From Rachicladosporium sp. CCFEE 5018 (taxonomy: Eukaryota > Ascomycota > Dothideomycetes > Cladosporiales > Cladosporiaceae), in contig KZ111158.1 of assembly GCA_002077045.2 (NCBI GenBank), positions 353,086 through 405,838 on the forward strand: a DNA stretch of 52,753 nt. The letters run 5' to 3'. The notes under the pieces were generated by a model. It had not been told where the DNA came from. It worked only from the letters and a program-made list of their open reading frames with translations, and did not search any database. A program made the position numbers and the translations under genes. Numbering within the stretch: the first letter of the stretch is position 1; every line of letters starts with the position of its first letter. Positions 19,686 to 30,885 of the stretch are shown here, one piece after another.

Positions 19686-20640
19686 ATGACGGCCCCAACA
19701 GAGGCGGACGAGGAAGCGACCTCCATCTTCGATCTCGACCTGGAGCTCGCACCACTCCCAACGTACAAAGCAGCGTCAACGACATCTGTAGACTTCGATG
19801 GCTTGCTCAATCCGCCTCTACTGCTACATGAGGACTTGGCGCAAGGTTGCGGAGGACAGCTATGGCCTGCTGGCATGATGTTGGCCAGCTACCTACTTCG
19901 AAAGAGGGGGAATGAGATTAGAGCGGCGGAGAGCATGTATGTAGTACGGGTATTGGTCTTCCTATTCTTGTCCATCCTGACTGTTTCACTGTAGCGTTGA
20001 ACTAGGTGCAGGAGGCGGTCTCGTAGGGTGAGTCCCCATCCACTGCCAAACGGTAGGTCAAGGCACCGACACGATTGCTTTCGCCTTTCGCCACTGCATC
20101 AAGCCCGGAGACACGCCAGACGCTGACTTCTATCCCATCAGCCTCGCCTTAGCCATTGGCCAATCCCCCAAAGCCCCAATCCACCTCACAGATCAGCTCC
20201 CCATGCTCTCCCTGATGCGGCGTAACATCACTCTCAATCCCTCCCTCACCACCCCAGTGATCCCCTCTATCTACGACTGGGGCTCACCCGTCCCCTCCTC
20301 ACTCCCCGCTCACTCAGACATCCTCCTAGCAGCCGACTGCGTCTACTTCGAGCCTGCCTTTCCACTCCTGCTGCAGAGTTTACGGGACTTGATTGCACCG
20401 AACACGACATGCTACTTCTGCTTCAAGAAGCGGCGACGAGCCGATCTGGGCTTTGTGAAGGAGATGAAGAAGGCGTTCAGTGTGGAGGAAGTCGTTGAAG
20501 GAGGGGCGGTGGGGGAGAAGTGGAGGAGGCAGAGTGTGTTCCTGTGCGTGCTGGATCGCTGTATTGCCGAGGAGATTTGTGACTTACTGACATGCTGCAG
20601 GTACGTGATTCAACAGAAAGGGACGAAGATCGAGCGATGA
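19686..20640 (+). CDS. EFM6: Efm6/METTL21-type protein-lysine methyltransferase, copy A
   Basis: SAM-dependent seven-beta-strand methyltransferase of the METTL21 group; yeast Efm6 methylates elongation factor eEF1A. Exons are 19686-19936, 19995-20027 and 20142-20640, with introns of 58 nt (GTATGT) and 114 nt (GTGAGT, CTGAC, CATCAG), giving 260 residues against 246 in yeast. Splicing rebuilds the SAM-binding motif I (VELGAGGGLVG) and joins it to LALAIG. Other marks are QLWPAGMMLASYL near the N-terminus, LTDQLP, and AADCVYFEPAFPLLLQSL. The C-terminus is uncertain: a 40-nt intron-like segment at 20561-20600 (TTACTGACA, TGCAG) would move the stop to 20608 and give 236 residues. Confidence 0.88.
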
Positions 20641-21094
20641 AGAGCACGAAAATGCAGAAGGCGCATATGGGATTGCCTAGGCTCAGATCGCCCCGGAGCA
20701 TGCCACGAGGTCAAGTAAAGGCAGCGGAGCAACTGCTGTTTTATGTTAGCGCGTGGAGAAGTGCATGAATAGCGTGCATGCCGTGCTTCAGGTATTGCAG
20801 AGTGGAGGCCGAGGTCGGCTGCAGTATTCAGCCCATGGGGCAACGATCGTGGGGAAGGCAGTCTGTTCCAAGAGCGGCGTGTGATTCGTGTTGCATTGCA
20901 AGTAGACGGAATGTAGCTGGTGGGCAGAAAAAGGTTGCCAGCACTCTTTGTCGCGAAAGTTCAGTCGTCGGCTCATAGGATAGTCTATCCTACGCTGTGT
21001 ACTCGAAAATGTCCGTAGTTTCTATGTCTGTGACATAATCGTGAAGACACCGTTGTCCCTATAGAAACAAGATCAAGATCACCGAGTGCTCGCG
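20641..21094. other. Convergent 3' region EFM6 / membrane protein, copy A
   Basis: 454 bp between converging genes. I see no gene or RNA. Identical in copy B (48147-48600). Confidence 0.6.
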
Positions 21095-22900
21095 CTACTT
21101 GGTCAAGTGCACAACCCCCCAGCTCTCTCCAATGCCGACTCGCCATGTCCCACTCGAGGCGCGACGACCAAGCTCGTCCTTCTCGCCCGTAGCATCGTGC
21201 TCCGCTACCACGACTCCGTATCGCACCTTAGTATCTCCATGTGTGCGTAGCATGCCCTTGACACCCTCCGCTGGATCAGCGTCGCGAAAGAGTGGCGCAT
21301 TGAGAGCCATACCAAGTGCGAATGGTGATAGATCGAGGTCCCGATCGAGAGTCCACCAGCCCCAGAGCATGGGCAGGACGGCCAGGACGACAATGACCTC
21401 CAAGACCGTTGCACCAGCAAACCAGCGATAGTCCGATACGAAGATATTCTGCGTCAGCGTCTGATTTGCCAGCATGGTCTGATTGGCGCTCAGACCTAGA
21501 TCCATGAGTTGAGTAAGGTTGGACCAGTCAACGGCTTTCAATGCTCCACGGATCATCAACTCGTTGTAGCTTCGAATTATGTCGTTGGTGGGGTCGAGGT
21601 AAGTATCGTCTTTCGTCATATACTTCATGGTTTGAGCGTTGAAGTCGAGGGTGGAAACGGCCCAATAACCGTCGAGGATGTTCGGGTCTGGAGGATACGC
21701 GCTGACGTTGGCGAAGAGTACAGCTCCGAGGTAGATTGTGAACAAGCCTAAAGTGGTTGGATAAGATGTATTCGACACTGGAGGCGCGCCGTCTTTCTGT
21801 ACTGTATCCCAGCCAGGATCCGTATTGTTAGCGATTGAAATCACGCGGCCAACTGAATCCCCCTCCGTGTTGATTGTGACATGATTATCGCCGTCGAGTC
21901 GAACATCGTATTCTAGAAGCGCAGGTACCAGATAACATTCCATTACTGTGTAATTGCCCCCGGACGTATCAAAATCGGCTATATCTAGTAGACCGACGTA
22001 AAGCATCGCAGCTTCTGAAGATAGTACTGAGACATCACTCCTGCTGCGATCATACGTTGAGATACCGATCACAAAAGCTGGATTTCCTCCGTAGCTCCCG
22101 AAGCGGCCATTCGTTATATTACTCCATGTGGCGTTCGGATTATAAGCATCTTCTTTGGGTATCGTGCGGGTCTGAGTGGTGCAATTGGTCTTGGTAATCC
22201 CAGGACCCGTTACTTTGCCAGCACAGAACCCTTTGCAAGACGGATGGCTGGGAAGCAACATTTGTTTTTGATTCAGCCAATCTGTGCATGTCTCCCAAAT
22301 GATATCGGAGCCGAAAATGGAGCCGCCATGGACCTCTCCGCCGAACCCTGTCGGAAGTTCGGGTGCGAGCGAGAGGTGTAGATCGACCATGCTCGTTCGC
22401 GTGGCAGACACAACCTTTGAGGCCCGTTGAAGCAGTGGACCGTCGACAATCATGACTGCTACAAGGATTGCAGCCAAAGTAGCCCAAGTCAGCTTACGTC
22501 CGTGACGTACAGCTTGACTGACACTGGACCCAATTTGCCATCGTTGTTCTAACGTGCGGATGGTCGTTCCTTTCGAAGCTTGATACCACCACGCAACGGG
22601 AACTGCGCGGCCGTACGCGAACGTGATCGCCGTGTTGGCGATGGCAGCAGCGACGGCAATGTAAACCGTCGGCTGAACGGTCCAGGAGTCTACGGGCTGA
22701 TTGTTCGAGGCAACGAGTATGGCAAGGGCGAAGGCTGAGCAACCAATAGTCAAGCAGAGTGCAGCTATGCCAGCTAGGGGGCCCCACTGCAGCCAGTGAG
22801 GCCATTGGCGCGAGGGCTTGTTATTGGACTTGCTCGACGGCCAAGTTCCGAGCTCGATAGTCGCAACATCTCTCTCGCCCGTAATGGGCGGCGAACTCAT
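21095..22900 (-). CDS. Fungal multi-span membrane glycoprotein of unknown function (DUF3176-like layout), copy A
   Basis: Single-exon frame of 601 residues. Hydrophobic segments are at about 41-64, 79-97, 138-153 and 493-515. Between the third and the last lies a ~335-residue, Cys-containing loop with about ten N-glycosylation sequons (NCTT, NATW, NITN, NYTV, NNTD, NTSY, NVSA, NLTQ, NQTM, NQTL), so this part is probably outside the cell or in the lumen. The third span is followed by DGPLLQRAS, a motif I associate with fungal membrane proteins of the DUF3176 kind; the family call is from memory of layout and not a search. The C-terminal ~85 residues are cytosolic by this topology. Function unknown. 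Confidence 0.8.
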   Translation of the reverse strand: MSSPPITGERDVATIELGTWPSSKSNNKPSRQWPHWLQWGPLAGIAALCLTIGCSAFALAILVASNNQPVDSWTVQPTVYIAVAAAIANTAITFAYGRAVPVAWWYQASKGTTIRTLEQRWQIGSSVSQAVRHGRKLTWATLAAILVAVMIVDGPLLQRASKVVSATRTSMVDLHLSLAPELPTGFGGEVHGGSIFGSDIIWETCTDWLNQKQMLLPSHPSCKGFCAGKVTGPGITKTNCTTQTRTIPKEDAYNPNATWSNITNGRFGSYGGNPAFVIGISTYDRSRSDVSVLSSEAAMLYVGLLDIADFDTSGGNYTVMECYLVPALLEYDVRLDGDNHVTINTEGDSVGRVISIANNTDPGWDTVQKDGAPPVSNTSYPTTLGLFTIYLGAVLFANVSAYPPDPNILDGYWAVSTLDFNAQTMKYMTKDDTYLDPTNDIIRSYNELMIRGALKAVDWSNLTQLMDLGLSANQTMLANQTLTQNIFVSDYRWFAGATVLEVIVVLAVLPMLWGWWTLDRDLDLSPFALGMALNAPLFRDADPAEGVKGMLRTHGDTKVRYGVVVAEHDATGEKDELGRRASSGTWRVGIGESWGVVHLTK

Positions 22901-25247
22901 CTTCTATGTCTGAGGACCGTCGATCAGGGTTGACGCAAGTTGGGGTGCCTTGATGATACTAGGCGTTGTTAGGGGAGGTTTCGAGTGCCAGGGTTTGCTC
23001 TCGAGTCCAGATTTTGCGTTGTTATCTGAGATCTCGCCAGTAGAGGATGGCTATGCTTGCGCCTTGCAATGTACACAGCCGCCTAGTCGCACAGCTTGAT
23101 GAACAGCTACGATTGCGTCAGCGATTTCGAGAAGATATACGTTTATCGAGACGCTTGTTCTCCTCACTGACAGTTTCAACGGAGAGCCATCTAGAGCTGT
23201 CTTATCTCCAAGCCCCAACGGCCGTATTGCATATACCGCTGGCGGAGCATGCCAAGCCACGTGCTGTTTGTACCGCCTATATAGAGATTTTAGCGCACGT
23301 ACTCAACACTGGAGAGATACTTCGAAACGGGAAACAAGAAATGCATTCGTACGATGATGAAGGCTGCGTCGCGCGATTGAGTGACCGTACAGTCTCTCTG
23401 GAGGATGAGTTCCTCAGGATCGGACTGTCGATGATATGGTTCTAGACGTGATGTGCGGGATCTTCTGCATGGTGGCTGAACGCCCGTTTGCCTTCATCCG
23501 GGACGCAAGCGCAGCCTTGGCTCTGAGAACAGTAAGAGATCGACGTTAAAGAAGCGACCCGGGCCATGATGCCTGCGCTGTATCTTGAAGTGATCTCTAG
23601 GCTAATCATGTACTGCACGTTGAATGCGCCATGTGACAGAGTCGATGGACAAAAGGAAGAGACGAGGATTGAAGTGAGGCATAGGGCCCGTTTCCCGAGT
23701 CAGGTGTCAGAGACTGCCTCAGGCAACAGACTCACCGTGTTGCAATGGTCCTGCTGCTGCTCACAACGCTTCATGTTTCCCAACCACGTCGAAAGGCTCA
23801 TCAGCGTATGGCCTTTACCCACAGCACGATGCGTGGTCGCCATAGCGGACTTTTGTATGCGCGCGATGCAGTAGGTGGCAGCCCTCCCGGCATTCCCAGA
23901 ATCTGCAGAGCCCAGCAAAAACTTTGAATGTGTTTGGGCGTACTGGACAGGGCAGCGGCACCAGGTCGCGGTGACCACATCAACCATACTGCTCAAAGGG
24001 CGTGTGGCCAAGTACACAACATCGTGACCGCATATTGGTGCTGAACTGGTAGCATACCATCCATTTCGTAGCCATACCCATTGCAAGCAGATTCAGTCCG
24101 GACTCGGTGGTGATAGTACAACCAGTGAGCGCTGCACTGGATCGCAGGGCTGCCGAGGTTGTCCTGGGAGTGAGAGTGTCGCGGACTGCTAGGCTTGCTG
24201 AATCGACTGGGTATTGCACTCTAGCCATCTTGAGAGCATATCGACGGCGCCTTTCCGCCCACACGCACGATGACCTCCCCCAGGACCACCACAAGCACTC
24301 ACCAAGGCCTAATTTACCCGAGACCCGTCTCTAGTCATGAGCTTTCAGCAGCGGCGTGGGGGCGCTCGCGCAGCAATTGGCGGGGCACATGCATATGCAT
24401 GAACGACCGCGCCGCATTCGCCATATTCTGACGCCAAGCGATGTCGCCCAAGGCTTGGTATCCTAGAGTTGCGAGGGCCGCGACGGGGGAAAAGGCTGGA
24501 AGAAGTGTCGACCTCGTGTAAGCTGCGGCATGACGAACCTGGCTGGGCGAAAGGTGGGAGGAGCGGCAGTTGGTACCCTCGGGTGTCGGCCATCATTACG
24601 AAGAAGTTGATTCTAGAGCAGGATCCACGTCAGCGTCTCGTTGCCGCTCGTTGCGATTTACTGCGCCCGAAACCGATGCCACCGAGAAGGAAGCGCTGTG
24701 GGCCAGTGCAATGAATCGGTGTCTCACATCCCGAATTCCCGACGGTGCACACTCGAAACAAAACGCGCTGCACAGACGAATGCGCCCCACACAGTTGTAG
24801 TGCTTGAACACATCCTAGCGCCATCCTTTGTCTCTGCGCAGCCCACCGATTCGCTGCAGGATGCTGTTCGCGCTGCCGATTTTGCCGGATAACGCCATAG
24901 TGCGCTCTGAAGTAGGGCACAGGCTGCACAGCCGTGGGGCATTGACTTCACTCGTGTAGTCCCGCCGAACCACACTGTGCCTCCCACTCTTTTGTGCCCT
25001 CCACTCTGCCTTCTCAACATATGCCTTCCATCTGCCCCTCTTCCTGTTAGCCTTGGTCCAACGTTGTGTTGTTAGCATTTTGCCTTCGATCAACAATCAC
25101 TATTTGCGACTTGCTATTTGACAGTATGGAATCTCGGTAACACGAACCATGGATTCGCAAACCAAAGCAGTGAATGGGAGATCGCCTAGTTCGCACAAGT
25201 TGATTGCGCGAGAGTGCTGAGGAAGGCTACATTCGACTGCATTTCTT
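22901..25247. other. 2.3 kb without recognised gene, copy A
   Basis: Only short overlapping frames on both strands, the largest of 132 codons at 23047-23445 on the plus strand with no recognisable motif. No tRNA, rRNA, transposon end or telomeric repeat seen. Copy B is identical, so conservation cannot be used to test coding. Confidence 0.55.
24388..24401. repeat. 14-bp perfect palindrome, copy A
   Basis: CATGCATATGCATG reads the same on both strands. It could be a binding site for a dimeric factor, or chance. It is also at 51894-51907. Confidence 0.5.
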
Positions 25248-25347
25248 NNNNNNNNNNNNNNNNNNNNNNNNNNNNNNNNNNNNNNNNNNNNNNNNNNNNN
25301 NNNNNNNNNNNNNNNNNNNNNNNNNNNNNNNNNNNNNNNNNNNNNNN
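25248..25347. other. Assembly gap (100 N) joining the two copies
   Basis: A run of exactly 100 Ns, a customary placeholder for unknown length. The left flank is the end of copy A and the right flank is the start of copy B, so the adjacency of the two copies rests on scaffolding and not on sequence. Confidence 0.97.
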
Positions 25348-25366
25348 AGTGGCAGCGGGTCTATCT

Positions 25367-28300
25367 CTATAGGTACAGCGATTGTGCGGCGACAATGTCC
25401 CTCCGCACTTTTCCCAATGCGATTTCGAATTTCTGCTCAAGCTCCTCACTGCCCATAACCTTCGCAGCCTGCGCGACTTGCCGCAGCAGCTCCTCCAGTC
25501 GACTAAACAGTCGGATCAAGCTGCCCTCGTACACATCCGTCATTTTGCTACACAGTCTTGTCAGTACTCCTCACACCGAAGCAGCAGGCTGGAGAAGAGA
25601 ACATACCATATAGACGCAAAACTCGCCCCATTACTCCACGCAAACACAACCTCCATCAGTTCCTTCTTGAAACCCTGCACATACTCCTCCTCATTAACGA
25701 CGACCTTACTCTCCACGCTCACCTTAGCAATCTTCCTCGCCTGCGCCTGAATCTCCTTGAAAGGCTTGATCAATTCGCCCTTCAGCGCCACCTCTTCCTT
25801 CGTCTTCTCTTCGAAGATGAAACATGACAGTGCTGCAGCGCATTGCTCGGGCGAGAGCTCGTTGAAGAAGCGGTTGAAAAGCAGCTCGGTCAAGACGAGC
25901 TCGTTGCCGGTGGAGATCTCACATGCGATGCGCGCTTTGAGTTGCACGACGTCGGAGTCGTTTATGAAGTCCAATCGCCGCAAGACGCGTTTGCGATTCT
26001 TAAGCTCGTCGAGTTGCAGCACTGAATGCGCGTCGGAGATTTCTTTCCTAATCCCCTTAATCTCCACCCCTAGCTCGACTTTCGCGGCGTACTGATCGTA
26101 CAACCCTGGCAACGCGTCGGAGTTGTGTAACGGGTGATTCAGCAGTTTATGCTCGAGGACTTCGATCTTGCGGAGGATTTTCTTGAAGCCGTCGTCGCGG
26201 ATGTCCATGTTCTCTATCGGGTCTAGGACTGCGATGCCGTCGGGAAAGCGGGTCGTGACTTCTTCGAGCTGGCGGCGGACTTTTTGCTTTTGCTCTGGAG
26301 AGCGGATGTCTTTATCTAGCAGGAGGCGGACGTGTGCGATTGAGTCTATGCAGCCGTTTATCACGGGGATGACTTCCATACGGCCTTTCTCGCCGGCTGC
26401 AGGAGGGCGCACGCCAGTGGAGATGTCGCCTTCGGGCTTCGCGCCGCGGACGGGGATGGTGGAGTCGTTTGCAACGTGCATGAGGACGTCTATACGAGCG
26501 GCTTGAGAGCGCGGAATATCTTCCTCTTTCTGGCCTTTGGATGGTCGTTCTTGGATGTAGCTGACTACCACACACCAGCCGAAGTCTTGCTCACCTGCCT
26601 TGACCTTGACCAGGCGGCCGGTCTGCAAGAAACGGAGCATGTATTGCGGGTCGGTCATGACGGCGTGCATCTGAGAGGTGTACTCTGCGATGTTCTGTCG
26701 CAGGTCGTAGTACTCCTTAATCGAGGGTTCGTCTTCGATAATCATTCTACGTCGCTTCTCTTCTCGCACGACCATCTTCTTCTCTAATCCAGTGACGGAT
26801 GATGCTTTCTGAAATTGGAAGAAGCATCGCTCAAGCATGAACTCGGGACTGATCGCCTCCACTCGCAACAAGTTGAGAATCATGTTGTACCCAAGGTAGA
26901 ACGAACTATTCAGCTTGTCCTGCTCACCTCGCACAATGCCCTTCGCAACACCAGGCTCCATCTGCTCGTCAATCATCATGATGACAATACCTCGCTCATC
27001 GAGACCTCTTCGCCCAGCGCGGCCTGACATCTGGATGAACTCACTCGGAGTAACCCAGCGCATAGCTACGCCGTCGAATTTGCGCACTGAGGTGAAGACC
27101 ACGGTCTTGGCTGGCATGTTGAGTCCGATAGAGAAAGTCTCTGTCGCGAACAACACCTTGATCAGACCTTCTTGGAACAAGATTTCGATCGTCTCTTTCA
27201 GGATTGGTAGCAGACCGGAGTGATGGATGCCGATGCCTCGTCGTAGTAATGGAAGCACATGCTGAATCTGCGGCAGTTGCTTGTCCTCTTCTGACAACAT
27301 CTCGATTGCGGAGTTGAACACCTTAGATACCATCTCCTTCTCGGAGTCGTCGTTGAAAGCAAGTTGACTCATTTGCAGGGCATACGTCTCGCAATCTCGT
27401 TTTGAGAAGGAGAAGACGATGACCGGGTTGTAGTTCTTCATCATGATCATCTTCACAATCTTGTAGATGTCAGAAGGACCCTCCTGCCTACCACCCTTGT
27501 TCGTCTTTTTGTTCTTGCCAGTGCCTTTCCGCTTCGCCATCGGATCTGAGCCGTCGTCGCCTGCCTTATTGCTGATCGTCGACATGGCCTTGTTGAAGTT
27601 GTCCTCTCGGAACACGCCCTTCTCGTCGACCACCAAGTGTATGCCATCAGCTCCAGCGGGAAAGAGGTAGTTCTGCAGAGGCGTCGGTCGGAAGTCTGTG
27701 TAGACAACGTGACATGGCTGAGCGTGGGTCTTCGTGATCCACTCGGCGAATTGCATAGCGTTCGGTATCGTTGCAGAGAGGAACACATATCGGACCTTGT
27801 CAGGCAGCAGGATAATCGTCTCCTCCCACACCACTCCACGTGATTTGTCTCGCATATAATGCACCTCATCGAACACCACCCAGGCCACCTCACGCATGAT
27901 CTCAGATCCTCGATACAACATAGACCTGAGAATCTCAGTCGTCATGACTAGACACGTCGCCGTAGGATTGATCGTGACGTCGCCAGTCATCAGTCCGACG
28001 TCCCCGAACTCAGCATTGAACTCTCTGTACTTCTGATTGCTCAACGCCTTGATCGGACTAGTGTAGATAACCCTCTGGTTGTTCTTCAAGCATTGCGCGA
28101 TCGCGTACTCGGCTACGACCGTTTTGCCAGCACTCGTATGCGCAGAGACCAGCACACTCTCGTTCCGCTCGATCGAAGCGATCGAGACTTCCTGGAAGGG
28201 ATCCAAAGTGAATGGCCATGTTCGCGCAGGCTCAGCGGGTCGTTGATGCTTTGAGATCGGGGTGTAAGGGTAATCAGGCGGCAGCGCAACCTGATGGCGC

Positions 28301-28626
28301 ACTTGATGCGACAAGATGACAGCCTTGTCGTCCTTCTGCGCCTGTAGCCCAGCCGATGCAGCGACTTCTCGTGACTGCTCTGTCTCGAAGGTGTCCGTGA
28401 TCACAGGATCCTCTGCCTCTGCTGCCTTTCGTTGCCGCTTGCTGTCGCGGGCAATTACCTCGTCGTCGCCGTTCACAGCCTCAGCCTCCGCCTCATGCAT
28501 TTCAATGTCCCCATTAGGCGCATCGAGCTTCTTGATATCGCCATTCGCCGAGCGTTTGCGGTTCTTCTTCTCTTTCTTCGGTCGCGCGGCGCTCTCATCG
28601 AACACGTCAAAGAGATCGCCGTCCAT
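25367..28626 (-). CDS. MTR4: Mtr4/Dob1-type exosome RNA helicase, copy B
   Basis: Same exon structure as copy A: exons 25607-28626 and 25367-25547, 59-nt intron 25548-25606, 1066 residues. The helicase motifs (Walker A, DEVH, SAT, QMSGRAGRRG) are unchanged. Most amino-acid differences from copy A lie in the acidic/basic N-terminal tail (about residues 36-70), with a few single substitutions elsewhere, so both copies look functional. The frame stays open upstream to an ATG at 28725 (33 extra residues), partly because a 9-bp tandem duplication near 28710 adds a second MGN; copy A lacks this, so the start shared by both (MDGDLF) is preferred. In this copy the gene faces away from the transporter gene across 398 bp. 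Confidence 0.96.
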
Positions 28627-29024
28627 AATTGCGGCTTGCTGTCTGTATGCGTGTGAAGAAATTAGGTCTGCAGTCCTGAGTGTTTGTCTCATGAAGCTGC
28701 TCAAAAAGTTTCCCATGTTTCCCATGTCGTCGAAGAACCCTAAGCGAGACGCGGCTCAGACGGCCCGCTCCGTTGATATGCAAGTCTCACTTATGCATTC
28801 AACGGCTTGCCGGAGACAGCAGAGCCCCAATCTGTACGTTGAAGGGGCCGAATGGGGATGAACGAGTGTGCAAGGAGCGCTTTCTCCACATGTAGCGCCA
28901 TATTCCTGCATCAACCGATGCCATGAGTGACCACTGGCGGCATTGGCTTAGGCCATTGTATGGACCCGGAGCTGCTCTCGAGCTGAGCAGTCTGTACATA
29001 TTCTCAAAGCAGGCCAACACTACT
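28627..29024. other. Divergent promoter region MTR4 / transporter, copy B
   Basis: Shared upstream region created by the inverted block. Up to about 28774 it aligns with the MTR4 upstream DNA of copy A; beyond, it aligns reversed with the transporter upstream DNA of copy A. It contains a local 9-bp tandem duplication (TTTCCCATG). No gene seen. Confidence 0.75.
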
Positions 29025-30351
29025 ATGGAGCCGTCGACCGAGCACCAGAAGCCCCTTCTCTCCGACGACTCCTCCTCAGATTCCGGCATCGAGATGACCC
29101 GCCTGCACCACGGCTTACCCTCGCCATCCTTACTGTCGAATTCGTCTCCAAAGCCCGTCCCAACTCTACACATCGCTCTAGCATTAATAGTTACCATAAC
29201 CGGCTTCGTCATAAACACCGAATCTGCGGCCTACTACGAGGACGTCCTCCTCTGGAAGAAACCCTTCTGCAGCCTCTACATAATGCACTCCTCACTCGCC
29301 CTCCCCTGGGCCTGCCACCTGCTCTACAGCCGTCTCTCCTCCCGGCCCAAAAGCTACAAAGCCTGGGTGAGAGATTATAACAACGATCTCCGCGCCGCGA
29401 TCTCAGGCATCGAAGCTTTCGCCACAGCCGGCCCAGCCATGGTCTGGAAACGCAGTGGTTCGCTCGGCGGACCGCTGGACTACCTAGCGACGGCTATGGC
29501 GCTCGTAACGGCCGTGTTGACAGTAAGCGGAATGGCGTGGTTCGTTGCGCTGGTGTGGACCACGCCGGGGGATCTGACTGCAATCTACAACTGCTCAACG
29601 TTCTTCGCCGCGGTCTTCTCGGTCCCCTTGCTACGGCAGAAGTTGAGCGGGGTGAGTATTGGTGCTGTGGCACTTTCGATTGTGGGGACGTTTATTATTG
29701 CTTACGGCGACACGACGGCCGTGCACACGGAGAGCGAGGGGGAAGGGAAAGTCGGCACGCGGCGACTGCTGGGGAACGTGGTGAGTCTTGTAGGCGCGGT
29801 GGCGTTTGGGTTGTACGAGGTGCTGTTTAAGAAGTATGCTTGTTCGTCAAGACCGGCGGGGAGTGTGGTGAGTTTGCACCTCACTTTTGCGGCGTCGGCA
29901 TTGACGGGCATGTATACATTTTCCACATTTTGGGTCGTGCTGGTTGTGCTGCATGTGTTTGGGATTGAGACGTTCGTGATACCGAGTTTGTATGTGGCTA
30001 CGTGGATTGCTATCTCTGTGTTGTCGGGTGCTAGTAAGTCCACTATTGCGTCAATCCCTGACGAGGATCCCTTCATGCTGATTTGGATGCAGTTGCTATG
30101 ACCTCCCTACTCATCCTGGTCACCTGGACAAATCCAGTCTTCTCCTCTGTGGCATCTGTGTAGGTCGACCCTTGGAAAGTGCTCAGCGGCATGTGCTAAC
30201 GAGTCGCAGTCTAAGTGTCTTCTTCGTTGCAATCGCAGATTGGCTGCTGTTCGGTCTGGTACCCTCGGTCCCCACGTACGCCGGGGGCCTGATCATCATC
30301 GTCGCATTCGTCCTCATGGCCAGGGAAGAGCTCGGCCATGGCAAACGGTGA
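29025..30351 (+). CDS. EamA/DMT-superfamily transporter-like protein, copy B
   Basis: Exons 29025-30033, 30093-30159 and 30210-30351, with introns of 59 nt (GTAAGT, CTGAC, TGCAG) and 50 nt (GTAGGT, GCTAAC, TCGCAG); 405 residues as in copy A. Differences from A concentrate in the N-terminal tail and in loops, while the membrane spans are largely kept. The end after the last splice reads LFGLVPSVPTYAGG and closes with a basic tail. An ATG further upstream at 28923 is in frame, but the sequence between is not shared with copy A at protein level, so MEPST is taken as the start. Orientation is opposite to copy A because of the inversion. Confidence 0.88.
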
Positions 30352-30672
30352 GAATTCAGTCCAAGGATCCATCGATACTCTAAATTCGAAATTTTCGAAG
30401 GGTGCGCCGTCGCAGTGGCTCACCAGGGAACGCCGACATTATGCGCGCAGCGCGCCAGGCAACTCTCGAAGACGTCGGACGCGAGAAATCTAAACACGGG
30501 AAATCGTCTCGATCCGCAACACCCATGCCAGACGCCTGCGTCTAGCAGAGAAGCAGCTCCAAGTCATCAATTCGTACAACCGTCGTGGTTACTGCCTCAG
30601 AAGCTCGCCACGCGTAGGTCATGAAGGAGTGACTCCAGCTGCGACATCGCGTGGGGCGTGATTCGAGTGAGC
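30352..30672. other. Convergent 3' region, transporter / small protein, copy B
   Basis: 321 bp between converging genes; no feature recognised. Confidence 0.6.
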
Positions 30673-30885
30673 TCAGACTGACTCCGGACTCGAGTACCAC
30701 AATTTGCTGCCCTTGCCGTCGCTGCTCGCCTTACGCTCGGGCTCGAGCACTCGCGGAAAAGCGAAGGAGAAGTAAGCCAGCAGCGCGATGAGTGCCTCGC
30801 CGGACAGGAGGTTCTCGGTCGATGCGTCCAGTTGCAGAGGAGCGGCGAGGATGTCGAGCTGTAACATCGTGAGAGGGAATGGCAT
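30673..30885 (-). CDS. Small single-span membrane protein, 70 residues, copy B
   Basis: Counterpart of 5927-6139 on the opposite strand. The length (70 residues), the position of the hydrophobic segment and the ending SSPESV are the same. About fourteen residues differ from copy A, mostly conservative (I/L, V/L, T/S, K/R, M/L), which is the pattern of a real protein under constraint. The family is not recognised. Confidence 0.72.
   Translation of the reverse strand: MPFPLTMLQLDILAAPLQLDASTENLLSGEALIALLAYFSFAFPRVLEPERKASSDGKGSKLWYSSPESV

Larger units (their letters stand above)
1..25247. repeat. Copy A of a duplicated ~27 kb locus
   Basis: This whole segment recurs, in the same overall orientation, at 25348-52753. 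Both copies start with the same 154 bases, beginning 19 bp past the MTR4 stop codon, and both end with the same bases. Copy A is 25,247 bp and copy B 27,406 bp. Most of the difference comes from an assembly gap inside UFD2 (about 1.6 kb shortfall) and a 576-bp segment absent from A. Gene content is the same; the order differs by one internal inversion. Confidence 0.95.

Noticed and set aside
23047..23445. 132-codon plus-strand frame upstream of the 601-residue protein gene
   Set aside because: No motif and no way to test it, because both copies are identical here; may be chance.
1..25247. Circular element or plasmid explaining equal ends
   Set aside because: The content is ordinary chromosomal housekeeping genes, and the copies differ by an inversion and many substitutions; no origin or replication gene is present.
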